Shown here: positions 23,618 to 34,547 of the stretch, in pieces | Numbering within the stretch: position 1 is the first letter of the stretch | Layout: every line of letters starts with the position of its first letter | NCBI GenBank assembly: GCA_963576735.1 | Contig: OY755177.1 | Location: 16,554,001-16,618,000, forward strand | DNA from: Bedellia somnulentella | Lineage: Eukaryota; Arthropoda; Insecta; Lepidoptera; Bedelliidae | DNA length: 64,000 nt | Direction of reading: 5' to 3' | Translations under genes and position numbers: made by a program | Notes under the pieces: model-generated | What the model was told of the DNA's origin: nothing | Database searches by the model: none | What the model saw: only the letters and a program-made list of their open reading frames with translations

Positions 23618-23755
23618 CGCCCGATTTCTGAATTGAGTATTCAAGCTAAGAACGATTTAAGTATCGTTTTGTCTCATTCAGTTGTTTCGATTTCAATGTG
23701 ACAGAACGATACTTAAGTTGTTCTCAGCTGGAATACTCAATTCAGAAATCATGCG
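23618..23755. mobile_element. 138-bp palindromic MITE, copy 1 (TSD TCA)
   Basis: Starts CGCCCGATTTCTGAATTGAG and ends with its near-complement. Both halves pair almost throughout, leaving a short loop. Flanked by TCA at 23615-23617 and 23756-23758. Copy 2 at 45723-45860 has exactly the same length. Confidence 0.9.
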
Positions 23756-24013
23756 TCAGTCTCTTATTTCTTCGTCTAAAAATGTGATTTACGTCAAGTT
23801 TTGTTACGTTTACGTTAACTTTACAAAGTTACGGCATTATTATAGGATTTACAAGTACAAGTGTTCTTTTTAGTTACTTTTCCAGATATTGGCTTTTCGA
23901 GTCTGTTCTGTGTTCAAGTAAATTTGCATTTGCATGGTATGTTCACGTATTATTGACGAGCTTTCATTTATACGTATGTCACACAAGAAAATAAAATTTG
24001 TGACATAATTTTT

Positions 24014-24535
24014 GAAGCGACGCGCTATAGTACACAATGCCGCTCACTACATAGAACGCTGACAGTGCAAGAATCATCACATTACACAGCACCACGTACA
24101 TACATACATACATATACTCACGCCTATAAATCCCTTAACGGGGTAGCCAGAGCTAAGGAATTATAAATTCCTCAGCCACTTTTGGAAGTTGAGTGGGGAA
24201 AAGATGGTAAAAATAAAGGTTTTTTGGTGACGGGTCTCAAACCACAACGCCCAAAAATCACTTAAAAAACCCCTTTACCCTTAGTCGCCTCTTACGATCA
24301 CCCACGGGTAGAAATGGGGTTGTGTTATTCTAAGCCGACACTACACGGCAATGCACCACGTAACTAAGCAATATACGTCACACTCGTCATCAATATTCGC
24401 CATAAAAATCCTACATCACGGTATCGAAGTTTCTGCAATACTAAGCATAATGTAGAAGTTTCAACTTAATACAGTTGGACCGCGGTCCCCAGGCATACCA
24501 CCGGCTGGCGGAAGATCTTCCCTATTTCTCCACAA
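24014..24535 (-). repeat. unidentified repeat D, copy 1, split by a SINE-A
   Basis: Matches 50874-51133 in opposite orientation (for example GGACCGCGGTCC, 'ggcataccaccg', CGGAAGATCTTCCCT, 'acgctgacagtgcaagaat'). Interrupted by SINE-A at 24099. Non-coding and not identified. Confidence 0.75.
24099..24352 (-). repeat. SINE-A copy in repeat D, 10-bp TSD
   Basis: GCACCACGTA at 24089-24098 and 24353-24362. Belongs to the diverged subfamily with 'cacccacgggtagaaatggg'. Confidence 0.93.
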
Positions 24536-25085
24536 TATGAGCATGCGTTTCCTCAGTATCTCTTCCACGCTCCACAAACTATTCCAATTATGGTATAGTA
24601 AAAATAAATGTCTGATAAATAAGTCAGATAAAACCTAGTGCCTTCATTCATCAGTCGTCTCTCTCGATTCTTATTAAAGTGCTCAAAGTGCTTTACCTCG
24701 CTTCGTTGTTCTGCTTACAAATGGCGTTTAATTATACAGGTGGAGGTTGCTAGCACTTTAATTGGTTCAGGCGACGATTAAGAAGCGATCTTGTTCCAAG
24801 ATCATTAGGAAAGATAGTGGTCATTTCGGAAAGCGATGGAGCGCTCTGTTCTTTTATTTATTCAATAGATTAGTGTAGTAGGTAAAAGTGTTTCGCTGTA
24901 TGTATTGTTTCCGGATTGTTTGATATTTAAAAGCAAAGTTAGCAGCACCTTGCGCGGGTGCTAATTGACTGATTAAATAATAAAATAGATAATATTGTAT
25001 ACTAACATAGGCTAAGATAATAATGTTACTAACACTATGGACCCTAGTTGTCTGATTTAATGAATAAATAATAATAATAATAATA
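24536..25085. other. unassigned sequence
   Basis: Nothing recognised; short (AAT)n at 25064-25085. Confidence 0.5.
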
Positions 25086-25256
25086 AGAGCTTATTCCATT
25101 ACACTTTGTCGTTACTGAATTCAGACGTCCTTCGAAGTTACTGCCGCAGACGCTTGTTATTCCACTACACAAATTTCAGTTTCCGTTATTCCACTAGTCT
25201 GAATTAAGATTCTGTTGCTTTCAGACGTCGTCATTCAGACAAATGGAATAAGCTCT
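25086..25256. mobile_element. foldback MITE-like inverted repeat, 171 bp
   Basis: AGAGCTTATTCCATT at the left is exactly inverted at the right end, with further inner matches ('cagacgtc'). TSD not clear. No coding capacity. Confidence 0.65.
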
Positions 25257-26045
25257 TTAAACATTACTCGTAATTAACATACAGAATATATACATTCTTA
25301 ACAGAACATAACATATACTCAAGCCATTAGTTCCCAAGACTCCTATAAGTAATTAAAGCTGAAAAATATATTTACACTTTTGATATCCGAAAACTTAGAA
25401 TACAATATCTTTAGAAGATATAAATTATTTAAATCAACGAGCAAGAAACAATACAATATTCAAAAGTAATGGAATAGAAAATTAAATCAACTTTATATTA
25501 CAAACAATTACTCCCAGCTTTACAAAAGTACCGCCATCGCCATAATATTGCATTCAAAATTAATTCAAAATCCTGCCAGTGAAGTTGAGAGGTCGTCAAC
25601 CCCGTGACGTCACAAAGGGTCGCGAAAGGCAGTCAGAGTCTTAAGTCGATCACGGGAAATCTGAGACTCACGTCTTTAGCAATGATTAGTTATTGTTATA
25701 AGGACTCTTCTAATCTTGCTCTTCAAAGAGGGAGCACAATTTAATTATTACTTCGATTATTTATCATACATATAAAGTTATACGCGAAATCGAAAGGGTG
25801 AAAACTCATCACAATGTTATGAATTAATAAATTACGTTTTGCATTTTAGGTAATGATTTTATGTGCAAAGATTTACGGCTTTACTTTAGAAAAGGGGTAG
25901 CCATAGAATAAAATCAATGAGTTTGTAAGACAATCTTTGAAGTTAATTATACGTTATTTTTAGTTGATAATTTTGTTATTTTTCCTATAATTATGTAAGC
26001 ACTGAGTACGGCGAGTAACTATGTTTATTTCTTTGATGAGAGATA
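25257..26045. other. unassigned sequence
   Basis: A 17-base SINE-A word (aaaaggggtagccatag) at 25890 is the only repeat trace. Confidence 0.45.
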
Positions 26046-26202
26046 ATTAAACGTTCATGCCGTATACCCCCAAAGGGGTTGGCATAAATACTAACACTTC
26101 TGAACATCACTTGAAAAGGTTACCTGGCGTTCAGATTACCCACGTTTTGCTTGGGAAGTAAGTATACTCACGTTTTGTATGTATAAACTGTCACATGACT
26201 AA

Positions 26203-26356
26203 TAAATAAAGAATAAATAAAGGAAAGAAAAATTTCGACACAGGCGGTAATCGAACCCGCGACCTCGGGTATACGCCCGAAGATAAATTGAAATTTTTCT
26301 TTCCTTTATTTATTAGTAATAATCCCCACATGAGGTTTTCATGAACAAAAATATTT
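26203..26356 (-). mobile_element. FB-tRNA retroposon, internally deleted, 18-bp TSD
   Basis: Flanked by AAACTGTCACATGACTAA at 26185-26202 and 26357-26374. Read on the minus strand it has the 5' leader with 'cctcatgtggggattatta', an inverted 'aaaggaaagaaaaattt', a partial tRNA-like segment and the 3' 'aaatttttctttccttta' end. This is the same layout as 33006-33434. Confidence 0.88.
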
Positions 26357-26478
26357 AAACTGTCACATGACTAAGTACAAATCAGCCATGTAGGTTTCCT
26401 TACGATGTTTTCCCACACCGTTTATAATCATGATAAATTAACAACGCATATAACTTTAGGAAAGGCATATTGGACCGA

Positions 26479-26843
26479 ACGACGTGATAGCTCAATGGGT
26501 AGAACACCGGTTAACGTGCAAGCGACTAGTGTTCAAATCCCGGGTCGGGCCTACACCAATTTGTCTTTTCTAAAGACATATGTGTGGTTAATTTATCATG
26601 GTTGTTAACGGTGAGGGAAAACATCGTGAGGAAACCCACATGACTGAGTTGTACTTAGTCATGTGACAGTGTATTCGTACAAAACGGCGATAGGCCTGCC
26701 CCCTATCACGTGAGTACACTGTCCATGCAAAACGTGGGTACTCTGAACACCAGGTGACAAAGTCACGTGATGTTCAGAAGTATTAGTACCTCTGCCAACC
26801 CCTTCGGGGATACACGGCGTGAACGTTTATGTTATGTTATGTT
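26479..26843 (+). repeat. full-length SINE-B (365 bp), 12-bp TSD
   Basis: ATATTGGACCGA at 26467-26478 and 26844-26855. The 5' tRNA-like head has an A-box like TAGCTCAATGGGTAGA and B-box like AGTGTTCAAATCCCGG. A unique body follows, then CCAACCCCTTCGGGGATACA, CGGCGTGAACG and a (TTATG)n tail. Pol III transcription is inferred from the boxes. Confidence 0.95.
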
Positions 26844-26925
26844 ATATTGGACCGACTCGGACTGACATTGAACCCACGCCTGTCTGCATGAAAAGCTGAG
26901 AAATGTTGCTATAACTAAACGATTA

Positions 26926-27483
26926 CTTTTAGTCGAAGTTACCTCATATAACAACGGGGGATATGATAGAGTTATTTTAGACACTATCATGGATTTTTAA
27001 AATAGATGACAGTGATAATAAAATATATCCTCAAACATAGATAAACCTACGGTTTAAATCCATTCTAAATTACAATATTGTGCAGTGTCACGTATTTCAA
27101 AAGTTCTTGTCTACTTCTTCATAGGTGTGCCGTGAGAAGCAATTCAAAGTTTTGTAACATCACTATTTACCCTTATTTTAAGTTTTTTCACCACTCAACT
27201 TTCAAAGCTAGTGAAAGTGTTGGATTTATAGGCGTGAGTATAAGTATGTACGTATCTTCACCAGTTTCCATATGGCCGTTTTGAGACGAACCCTATTTTT
27301 CAGCTTGGACGCTGCCAGGAAGGATCAGGTTGAATCATAAAAATATATTGAATTGTAAAAAATGCAGTGTATCAAACGTACTAGAGAAAACTGAGAAATA
27401 CTATGGAAGAAATAATTACACAGTCATGCGTTTGGCACTGAATGTTAAGATCGTTAAAATTTTATACATATTTAAATATATGT
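26926..27483. other. unassigned; possible SINE-A 3' trace at 27192-27252
   Basis: 'ccactcaactttcaaagc' and 'ggatttataggcgtgagtat' suggest a decayed SINE-A end. Nothing else recognised. Confidence 0.4.
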
Positions 27484-27626
27484 GAATCGCAACCGTCATA
27501 GTTCAGTGGGTGGAATACTGCTTATCGTTCAGACGGTGAGGATGCAAATCTAGGATCGAGCCCACACCTAATTTGTCTTTCCTAAAGTCATATGTGTGTT
27601 GAAATTATTGCTAAAGGTGAGGGAAA
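27484..27626 (+). repeat. SINE-B head and body part
   Basis: tRNA-like head 'catagttcagtgggtggaat', then 'cacctaatttgtctttcc' and 'ggtgagggaaaaca', at which point a SINE-A begins. Confidence 0.7.
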
Positions 27627-27868
27627 ACATACATGTACTCGTCACAGTTATAAATCCCTAAAAAGGGTAGCCAAAGCCAAGGAATCGGAAATTCCTCAGC
27701 ATCTTTTGGAAGTTCAGCGAGGAAAAGATGGCAAAATAAAAATTGTTAGTGATGGGTCTCCAATCGCATCGTCCAAAAACGACTTAAAAAGCCCCATACC
27801 CTTAGTCGCCTCTTACAACACCAGTCGGTAGAAAAGGGTAGTAACATTCTTAGCCGGTACTACGCGGC
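27627..27868 (-). repeat. SINE-A inserted in SINE-B
   Basis: Full SINE-A on the minus strand; its tail starts where the SINE-B text stops. No clean TSD. Confidence 0.88.
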
Positions 27869-28677
27869 TATTTCGTTAGTCACATTTCACCAAAGCCAGG
27901 ACGTTTGAGTACAATAACCGTTAAAACTCAGCGCGTCCTTCGAAAATCTTTGAAACGCTGAGATATAATTTTAACGTAGTTATAATATCCGGGCAACTTT
28001 GAAATACAATTGAATAGAAGTTGTTTCACTTCCAACCACAATGTCTCAATGGTAACTCCAACTAGCGCTGAACGTCGACTTATTTAATTAAGTAAATTCA
28101 AGAATCGAGCCAGGGTCTCGGGTGATTCATATTTATTCTTGTTAAGGGTCCAACTTTTCATTTTGCCGCGAGTATTCTGAAATATCTGTGCTATCTTGCC
28201 TTTATTTACTATGATTAAAAGTTTAAGTGAACGTTTTTATTTGTAATATATTTTAAATATTTTAATTAAAATATTTATTTACTTATAGCCACACCAGATA
28301 TAAGAATATAGAAGGAACTTTAATGTTTCAGGAACGCTTTGCCGTACAAAATGGAAAAGATGTTACAACTAACATACGCATGGTAGTCATATTTAAGAGG
28401 ATATTTAACATTTTATTCAAATTGCAGTAACTTTTATGTTTTATTCCCCAATTATTATTTTTTTGATACCATTTAGTTTCAGCCTATTATTCATATTTAA
28501 AATTCCGTACTAAATTAGTAAAGCGGAACCCTTTTTCATCGATTTCTGTCTGTCTGTCTATCTGTCCGTCCGTATCGTATGTACCGAATCAGCTAGTAGC
28601 TTGTACAGACATTGTATTCGTGTTGCCTCTTTAATAAATTATTTCTGTTTGAGTATAATTATCAAATAATTTAAAAC
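27869..28677. other. unassigned; short repeat scrap near 28535-28570
   Basis: The TCTGTCTGTCTATCTGTCCG stretch resembles TGTC-rich scraps near Helitron starts. The rest is unrecognised. Confidence 0.4.
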
Positions 28678-28926
28678 GTGTAGTGTCGGGTTAGAATAAC
28701 ACTACCCCATTTCTACCCGTGGGTGATCGTAAGAGGCGACTAAGGGTATAGGAGGCTTTTTAAGTGATTTTTGGGCGATGTGGTTGGAGACCCGTCACCA
28801 AAAACATTTATTATAACCATCTTTTCCCAATCAACTTCCAAAAGTGGCTGAGGAATTTTTCATTCCAAAGCTCTGGCTACCCCGTTAAGGGATTTATAGC
28901 CGTGAGTATATGTATGTATGTATGTA
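28678..28926 (+). repeat. SINE-A copy, variant subfamily
   Basis: Carries 'ctacccgtgggtgatcgtaa' and 'ccccgttaaggga', variants shared with 24099. Confidence 0.92.
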
Positions 28927-29270
28927 GATCTTGATGATTTTAAAACGAAGCTACCAAAAGATACACACAGACTAACACGCACCGTGGTAAGATCCCTGTC
29001 TGCGTGCGTGACTGCGCGTAGTCGTTCGTTGTGCATGATAAGCCGTAGAATCGCGCATCTCGGCGCGTAAAGGCTCCTTTAAAATAATATTATCGTAACG
29101 TAAAAGTACATAATCCTCACATTACCTGATTAGGCCCGAAAGTGTAGAAACTCGATAATCTATAGAGTTTCCACGCAAAAACCGCTTATATACTCACGAA
29201 CTAATTTATGTGCAAGTGATTTTACGTTGATGCATATATTTTTTAATAATAATAATATTTTGCTTATAAT
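28927..29270. other. unassigned sequence
   Basis: Nothing recognised. Confidence 0.5.
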
Positions 29271-29500
29271 GTAGCTACCCCTTTCTACCCACGGATATCG
29301 TAAGAGGCAACTAAGGGTATAAGGCTTTTTAAAGCGGTTTTTGTTCGACGCGGTTGGAGACCCATTACCAACAATACTTTGTTGCTACCATCTTCTCCTC
29401 TATCAACTTCTAAATATAGCTGAGTAGTTTCTAGCTCTGAAGCTCTGGCTTGTCTACCCCTTTTTGAGATTAATGGCTTTTATGAGTATATGTATGTATG
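29271..29500 (+). repeat. SINE-A, diverged subfamily
   Basis: 'ctacccctttctacccacgg', 'gcggttggagacccattacc' and a (TATG)n tail; lacks the first head bases. Confidence 0.8.
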
Positions 29501-29805
29501 AATATTTTTAGTAAACCAATAAATTAGTATTCAAAATTAATCCACAAATCAAAAGCAAAGTCCTAAAAAAGTTCTATCTCATTAAAAACGGCTGTGCTGT
29601 CAATTAAACGTGAAATATGGTTCTGTCCTGGTTCCTGGCAGACAAGTTTCCTCTCGCGAAGTCTCTCCGGTACTCCTAGAAACTCATTAGTAAATCTTTG
29701 ATGTTCTCAGTTTGGTTTCAACACAAGAAAATGCCAATTTGCAAACGCTTAAGTCAGTGAATGCAGTTTTTATTAGTGTTGAATTTCTACGGAATGTAGG
29801 GCACT
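29501..29805. other. unassigned sequence
   Basis: Nothing recognised. Confidence 0.5.
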
Positions 29806-29809
29806 AATA

Positions 29810-30104
29810 GTCCAGTCAAAATAGACATTCCAGTTTGCATTAATTCCCAGATATTTTTTGTAGACAATTGTACGATCTACAAACTTTGTTCGAACCATTT
29901 TTCGATAACTCTCGTTGCTCCAGAGATATACGCGAAAAACGCAAATTTGTGACCTTTGACCTCCAATAAAAACAACGCACAAGCGGGATCGATGGGGACT
30001 TTTGAGATATCATTTGTAATGACATATTTAAGGCCCACACAAAAATCCAGCTTGTTGGGAATTAATGCAAACTTTGATAATAATTTAGTCTATTTTGACT
30101 GGAC
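29810..30104. mobile_element. MITE with GTCCAGTC TIRs and TA TSD
   Basis: GTCCAGTCAAAATAGAC opens it and GTCTATTTTGACTGGAC closes it, flanked by TA. An inner inverted pair (TTTGCATTAATTCCCA) sits about 20 bp inside each end. About 295 bp, no coding capacity. Confidence 0.78.
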
Positions 30105-30137
30105 TATAAATTATTTGAATGTAATTAAATCTGCTGT

Positions 30138-30870
30138 ATTCATATTCATATTCATTTATTCATTATAACAATATTACATCGTGTTTGAATTATAAAACTA
30201 ACTTAATACTAACTTAAAAACTAAAAAATATTTACAATAAGTATCACAAAATGTTAATAAATTAATTTGATAAAAAAATAAAAAAAGAGAATATAAATTA
30301 AAATTTTGTTTGTAATAACATAAATGTCAATCACACAATTCTTAAAGTAAATAAATTTTAAATGTCAATTTCAATAAAAAAATATTATAATAGTGTGATA
30401 ATATCCGTCAAAATCAATCTTATTTCATATAAAAGCATACTACTAACATTATTCAAAAACTACTGATCTAACTCCTTCAAATCGTATAGACATTTGTTAA
30501 TTAAATATTGTTTTAATTTTATTTTGAACATTTTTGGACATTGAATCAATCTTAATTCATTAGGAATTCTATTATAAATATTTACTGTCTGGTACTTAGG
30601 AGCATGTTCAACTACTTTGAGATGGGGAATACCAACAGTGTCCAAACGAAATTCTTTTCTCCTGCGTGACTCTCTATATAATGTTTGCTCCTCTGTTTCA
30701 ACGTCACCAATTTTTTCCCTAAAGTTCGTTAGAAGGAGAAATACGTAGAGCGCAGGTACTGTTAGAATATTCAATTTTTTATAGTATTCCTTGCAGGATT
30801 CCATTTGCGACAATCTCAACATTATTCTTAGCTGTGTTGTGTCGCATTCAAAAGGTAGACTCAAACATTT
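30138..30870 (-). mobile_element. LINE 3' part with GAATAT-type tail
   Basis: The minus strand runs from a coding end (30870-30460) through a 3' UTR to a tail of 'aatgaatatgaatatgaat' at 30138. The same 3' UTR and tail appear on the plus strand at 55422-55556. Clade uncertain (CR1/jockey group). Confidence 0.7.
30460..30870 (-). pseudogene. LINE reverse transcriptase C-terminal fragment
   Basis: About 137 codons reading ESCKEYYKKLNILTVPALYV, then RREEF-like and IYNRIPNELR, then KLKQYLINKCLYDL. This is the C-terminal region after the polymerase in CR1/jockey-group LINEs. It is cut at its 5' side by a SINE-B at 30881; nothing homologous was recognised beyond 31257. Confidence 0.72.
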
Positions 30871-30880
30871 CCAATGTATA

Positions 30881-31247
30881 ACATAACATACATAAACGTT
30901 CACGCCGAATATCCTCGAAGGGGTTGGCAGAGGTACTAATACTTCTGAACATCACGTGACTTTGTCACCTGGTGTTCAGAGTGCCCACGTTTTGCATGGA
31001 CAGTGTACTCACGTGATAGGGGGCAGGCCTATCGCCGTTTTGTACGAATGCACTGTCACATGACGAAGTACAACTCAGCCATGTGGGTTTCCTCACGATG
31101 TTTTCCCTTATCGTTAACAACCGTGATAAATTAACCACACATACGTCTTTAAAAAAGACAAATTGGTGTAGGCCCGACCCGGGATTTGAACACTAGTCGC
31201 TTGCACGTTAACCGGTGTTCTACCCATTGAGCTATCACGTCGTCTAT
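30881..31247 (-). repeat. full-length SINE-B (367 bp), 10-bp TSD
   Basis: CCAATGTATA at 30871-30880 and 31248-31257. Complete from (TTATG)n tail to tRNA-like head. Nearly identical to the copy at 26479. Confidence 0.95.
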
Positions 31248-31493
31248 CCAATGTATAGAAGGTTAATAATCTTAGCCTTTTAAGTGAAATATGAGTGATG
31301 CGGTTACCTGTTTATATTATTACTTTTTATTCACCATCTATTCGAATCGATAAAAGCTAAAAAACAGCTAAAAGTGACGAAAGGACGTTGTTTGTAAAGT
31401 TCCTACTTTCTCTTAGGATTATTGCCATGAGTTTGTTTATGTTACTTCGTATTCTTTCCCTTTTATTAGTTCTCTGGAAATACTCCTAAACAT

Positions 31494-31832
31494 GACTGAC
31501 TGCCTCCATGGTCTCGCGGTTAAGCGCTTGGTTTCAAGTACGGAGTTCTTGGATTCGATTCCCGTGGGGTGGTAACCGTACAAATTTAATTTTGTAAGAT
31601 TTAACCCAGTCTTGAAGGATATTGCAGAATCACCTGATAATCCGAAAATTAAGATGATTCCGTGCTTCGGAGGGCACGTTAAGCTGTCGGTCCCGGCTAC
31701 TATTACGGTAGTACGAGTACTGTATAGTCTGCCAATCCGCAATTGGCCAGCGTGGTTGACTATTGCCAAATCGCCATATATAGGGTAGGCTCGAGCCCCT
31801 TGGTGGGGACATATATGGGCTGTGAGGTGAGG
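31494..31832 (+). repeat. SINE-C, tRNA-headed, 339 bp, 12-bp TSD
   Basis: ACTCCTAAACAT at 31482-31493 and 31833-31844. The head has 'ggtctcgcggttaagcgctt' and 'ggattcgattcccgtgg' (A- and B-box like). The body has 'gtgcttcggagggcacgtta' and 'agctgtcggtcccggcta', familiar from common lepidopteran repeats. Unrelated to SINE-A or SINE-B outside the tRNA boxes. Confidence 0.88.
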
Positions 31833-31844
31833 ACTCCTAAACAT

Positions 31845-32177
31845 ATGATAGCTCCTAAGTAAAAAGTTCGCTTCGTAACAGATGAAGAAAATAATGCTTT
31901 AACCCTTCAGCGGTTGAGAGGCGCCCGGGTGCCTCTGTCAGAGCGTGCCACTTAAAACGTTATTTGTGATAGTTATAAAGACTTGTTTTGCATGCTGTAT
32001 TGCAGCCGCCAATATCGATGAATTATTTTAGCGGAAATGCTAATTTAAACTTTTTTAACGGTGTTCCTCTCAGGGGTTAAGGCTGGGCTTTATTTTATGA
32101 CTTAATTAATTACAATCTCAATTTTATTTTTATGAGCTTAAGTAATGATATGAACTTATTCAAGGATACTTATCCGT
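31845..32177. other. unassigned sequence
   Basis: Nothing recognised. Confidence 0.5.
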
Positions 32178-32431
32178 TTGTTGTGTAGTGTCGGCTTAGA
32201 ATAGCTCTACCCTATTTCTTCCGGTGGGTGTACGTAAGAGGCGATTAACGGTATTAGGGGCTTTAAAAGGATTTTTGGACGATGCGGTTGGAAACCCATC
32301 ACCAACAACCTTTATTTTACCATCTTTTCCCCACACCACTTTCCAAAAGTGGCTGATGGATTTCTATTTTTTAAGCTCTGGCGACCCCTTCTAGGGATAT
32401 ATAGCCGTGAGTATATGTATGTATGTATGTA
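32178..32431 (+). repeat. SINE-A copy, full length
   Basis: Head 'tgttgtgtagtgtcggctta' to tail 'gtatatgtatgtatgtatgt'. Confidence 0.92.
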
Positions 32432-32993
32432 CTAATCCGTAGTGTATTAATTTTGATTTGCTACTTACATTATTTTTGAAATAAATGCATAATATAAAAT
32501 GAAATAATATAAAAAACAAAGGGATAGAAACATTTCCATCATAATCGCATCATATTATTAATTCACCAATAAACATAGTTTAAAATGCCATTCGCCGTAG
32601 CTACAACTGAGTAGGTACCTGTCATGCCTTAATTATCCGTTGGAAAGCGGAATTAACTGGAATTGGATGGACATGGAAACGCCATTATCACTACCATTAT
32701 CTTTTAAATATATAATTAAGTTCCATTTTACAGGCATAACACCAATATATACATATACGTATGGATAGATAGATTAGAGAGGTTGTTTCCGCAATTCGGT
32801 ACGCAAAGTTTTACAAAAGTGGTGCTGATTACGAAACCATTTCGAGATATTATGTTTTTAAAACATATTTTCTTGAAATTAAATCAAACAGAGCTAAGAT
32901 GACCGTTATTTTAGCAAAAAGCTGTAACAGTATTTGACCTTCAGCGTTATGTCAAAAACATTCGTTTTTGCAGTTTATTAATAAAACATCGAA
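32432..32993. other. unassigned sequence
   Basis: Nothing recognised. Confidence 0.5.
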
Positions 32994-33088
32994 AATCATA
33001 GGTTTAATTTAATGTTTTTTGACATGAATTCCTCATGTGGGGATTATTACTCATAAATAAAAGATGTTATTAAAGGAAAGAAAAATTT

Positions 33089-33162
33089 CGACACTGGCGG
33101 GGTTCGAACCCGCGACCTTCGGGTATACGCCCCCGTCGCTCTGCCAACTGAGCTACAGTGTC
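33089..33162 (-). pseudogene. tRNA-like sequence, inverted arm
   Basis: Exact reverse complement of the forward-arm sequence at 33324-33397, with the same abnormal 8-base anticodon loop. Confidence 0.75.
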
Positions 33163-33323
33163 AGTTGGCATCCAGCGCGAAATTTCTCTATCCTTTGTTT
33201 CTTTTTTACACGTTCAAGTAGTGTTTGCGTTTCCTACCTCCGAATTTTAACTAATTCGGACGGCCACTTGTCTACCTTTTCAGATAGAATGCAAATGTTG
33301 GAATTTCGCGCTGGATGCCAACT

Positions 33324-33397
33324 GACACTGTAGCTCAGTTGGCAGAGCGACGGGGGCGTATACCCGAAGGTCGCGGGTTCGAACCCCGCCAGTGTCG
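33324..33397 (+). pseudogene. tRNA-like sequence, forward arm
   Basis: Intact acceptor, D and T arms; anticodon loop GGCGTATA has no U33. Part of a retroposed repeat, so not called as a tRNA gene. Confidence 0.75.
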
Positions 33398-33446
33398 AAA
33401 TTTTTCTTTCCTTTAATAACATCTTTTATTTATGAATCATAGGTTT

Positions 33447-33851
33447 GTTTAGTATAATATCGTAATAATTTCATTTGGGATCACAAATTCGTGAAATATT
33501 TTGCAATTAGTAACATTTTTACTAAACATTTCGCTTTATTTGCATGTCGCTACGTGATATTTTCAATCGATGACGTCATTAAGTACAAAAGGTGAACAAT
33601 CTTTAAAAAACATTACTTTGCAATTACTCATTTTAAATGAAAAATATTCAAATTAGTTTTTTATTTTCGTGTTTGCTATCGAATAAAAATATTTAATAAA
33701 TACCAAAAAAAAACTTTGCATACCGAATTGGTCACTATAGGGCCGTTTCACGTATACGTATGGATATAAATCCCCGTAAAGAGGTTGCCATAGTTTCAGA
33801 ATTCGCTTTAGATCAGTAGGTGATCGCTTTCGTCAGATTTTTAAACATAAC
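33447..33851. other. unassigned; faint SINE-A trace at 33765
   Basis: 'tataaatccccgtaaagagg' recalls the SINE-A 3' end. Otherwise unrecognised. Confidence 0.4.
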
Positions 33852-34056
33852 ACGACATATACTCACGCCATTAGTTTCCACAGGTAGAGACTATCGATCG
33901 CCTCTTTTTACGATCCTGATAAAAACCTCTCTAGCTTCGTTTACACCCATCAATCTTTTCATACATGCTCTTTTATTCTTCGTACTTCGGACACCTGTCT
34001 TTTTGAGCACACTTTCAATTTATACAAGTGTGTCCTCCGTGGTCGTCCTATACTAA
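33852..34056 (-). mobile_element. RTE LINE 3' fragment, diverged
   Basis: Antisense of the RTE C-terminus ('gtagagactatcgatcgcct', 'cttcgtttacacccatcaat') with several indels. Confidence 0.78.
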
Positions 34057-34490
34057 CAGATTTAAAAGTATTTTTTTTAAATCACTATTTATCGCTACTA
34101 GTTAGCAGTGTTCACAGGGCTGATCAAGTTCCTTAAGTTTGCTCATACGTTTACGTTTTCGAAAAACATCGAGAAGATGTTTAATGTGATAAAAAGATGG
34201 ATCGGAGCCCATGGGTGCCATGCAATTTTATCCTGTAATAGGGATAGCTTATATTGCAGCTGATAGCTTGACGTAATGGTGTCACTCCAAGTATCGCTCC
34301 CTACAGGAAACAGGGGATGCGACGGTATTTTGCAAAGTGAGTCATCTCCTTTAAACGATACAAATTGGAACCCGAGCGGCAATTCGCTAAAAAAAATGGG
34401 GAAGAAATCGGCAAAAAAGGGTGGACGTCTAGGGACGGACTAAGAGCAAAAGAGCACCTCGTAACCCTGGTAGTTTTTCACTCCAGGGCC
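34057..34490. other. unassigned sequence
   Basis: Moderate GC content, no coding signal; may be part of the LINE whose 3' UTR follows. Confidence 0.4.
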
Positions 34491-34547
34491 GGGGGTGCCC
34501 ACGAGTCATTATCGAGCAGTAGACGGTTTGGCAGCTGACCACCAAGT

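Larger units (their letters stand above)
26046..26925 (-). repeat. old SINE-B copy carrying two nested insertions
   Basis: Minus-strand SINE-B: 3' end (TTCATGCCGTATACCCC) at 26049, body at 26141-26202 and 26357-26478, tRNA-like head at 26856-26925. Split by an FB-tRNA element (26203-26356) and a younger SINE-B (26479-26843), each with a perfect TSD. Confidence 0.85.
33006..33434 (+). mobile_element. FB-tRNA retroposon, complete two-armed copy, 12-bp TSD
   Basis: 429-bp insert flanked by AATCATAGGTTT at 32994-33005 and 33435-33446. Layout: leader (33006-33050), inverted arm (33051-33185), spacer (33186-33301), forward arm (33302-33434). The arms are about 134 bp and nearly perfect complements. 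Each contains the same complete tRNA-like sequence. It ends in CTTTTATTTATG like the copy at 20478. Confidence 0.9.

Noticed and set aside
33089..33397. Pair of divergent tRNA genes
   Set aside because: They lie inside a retroposed unit with TSD and lack a 7-base anticodon loop with U33, so I call them tRNA-like sequences.
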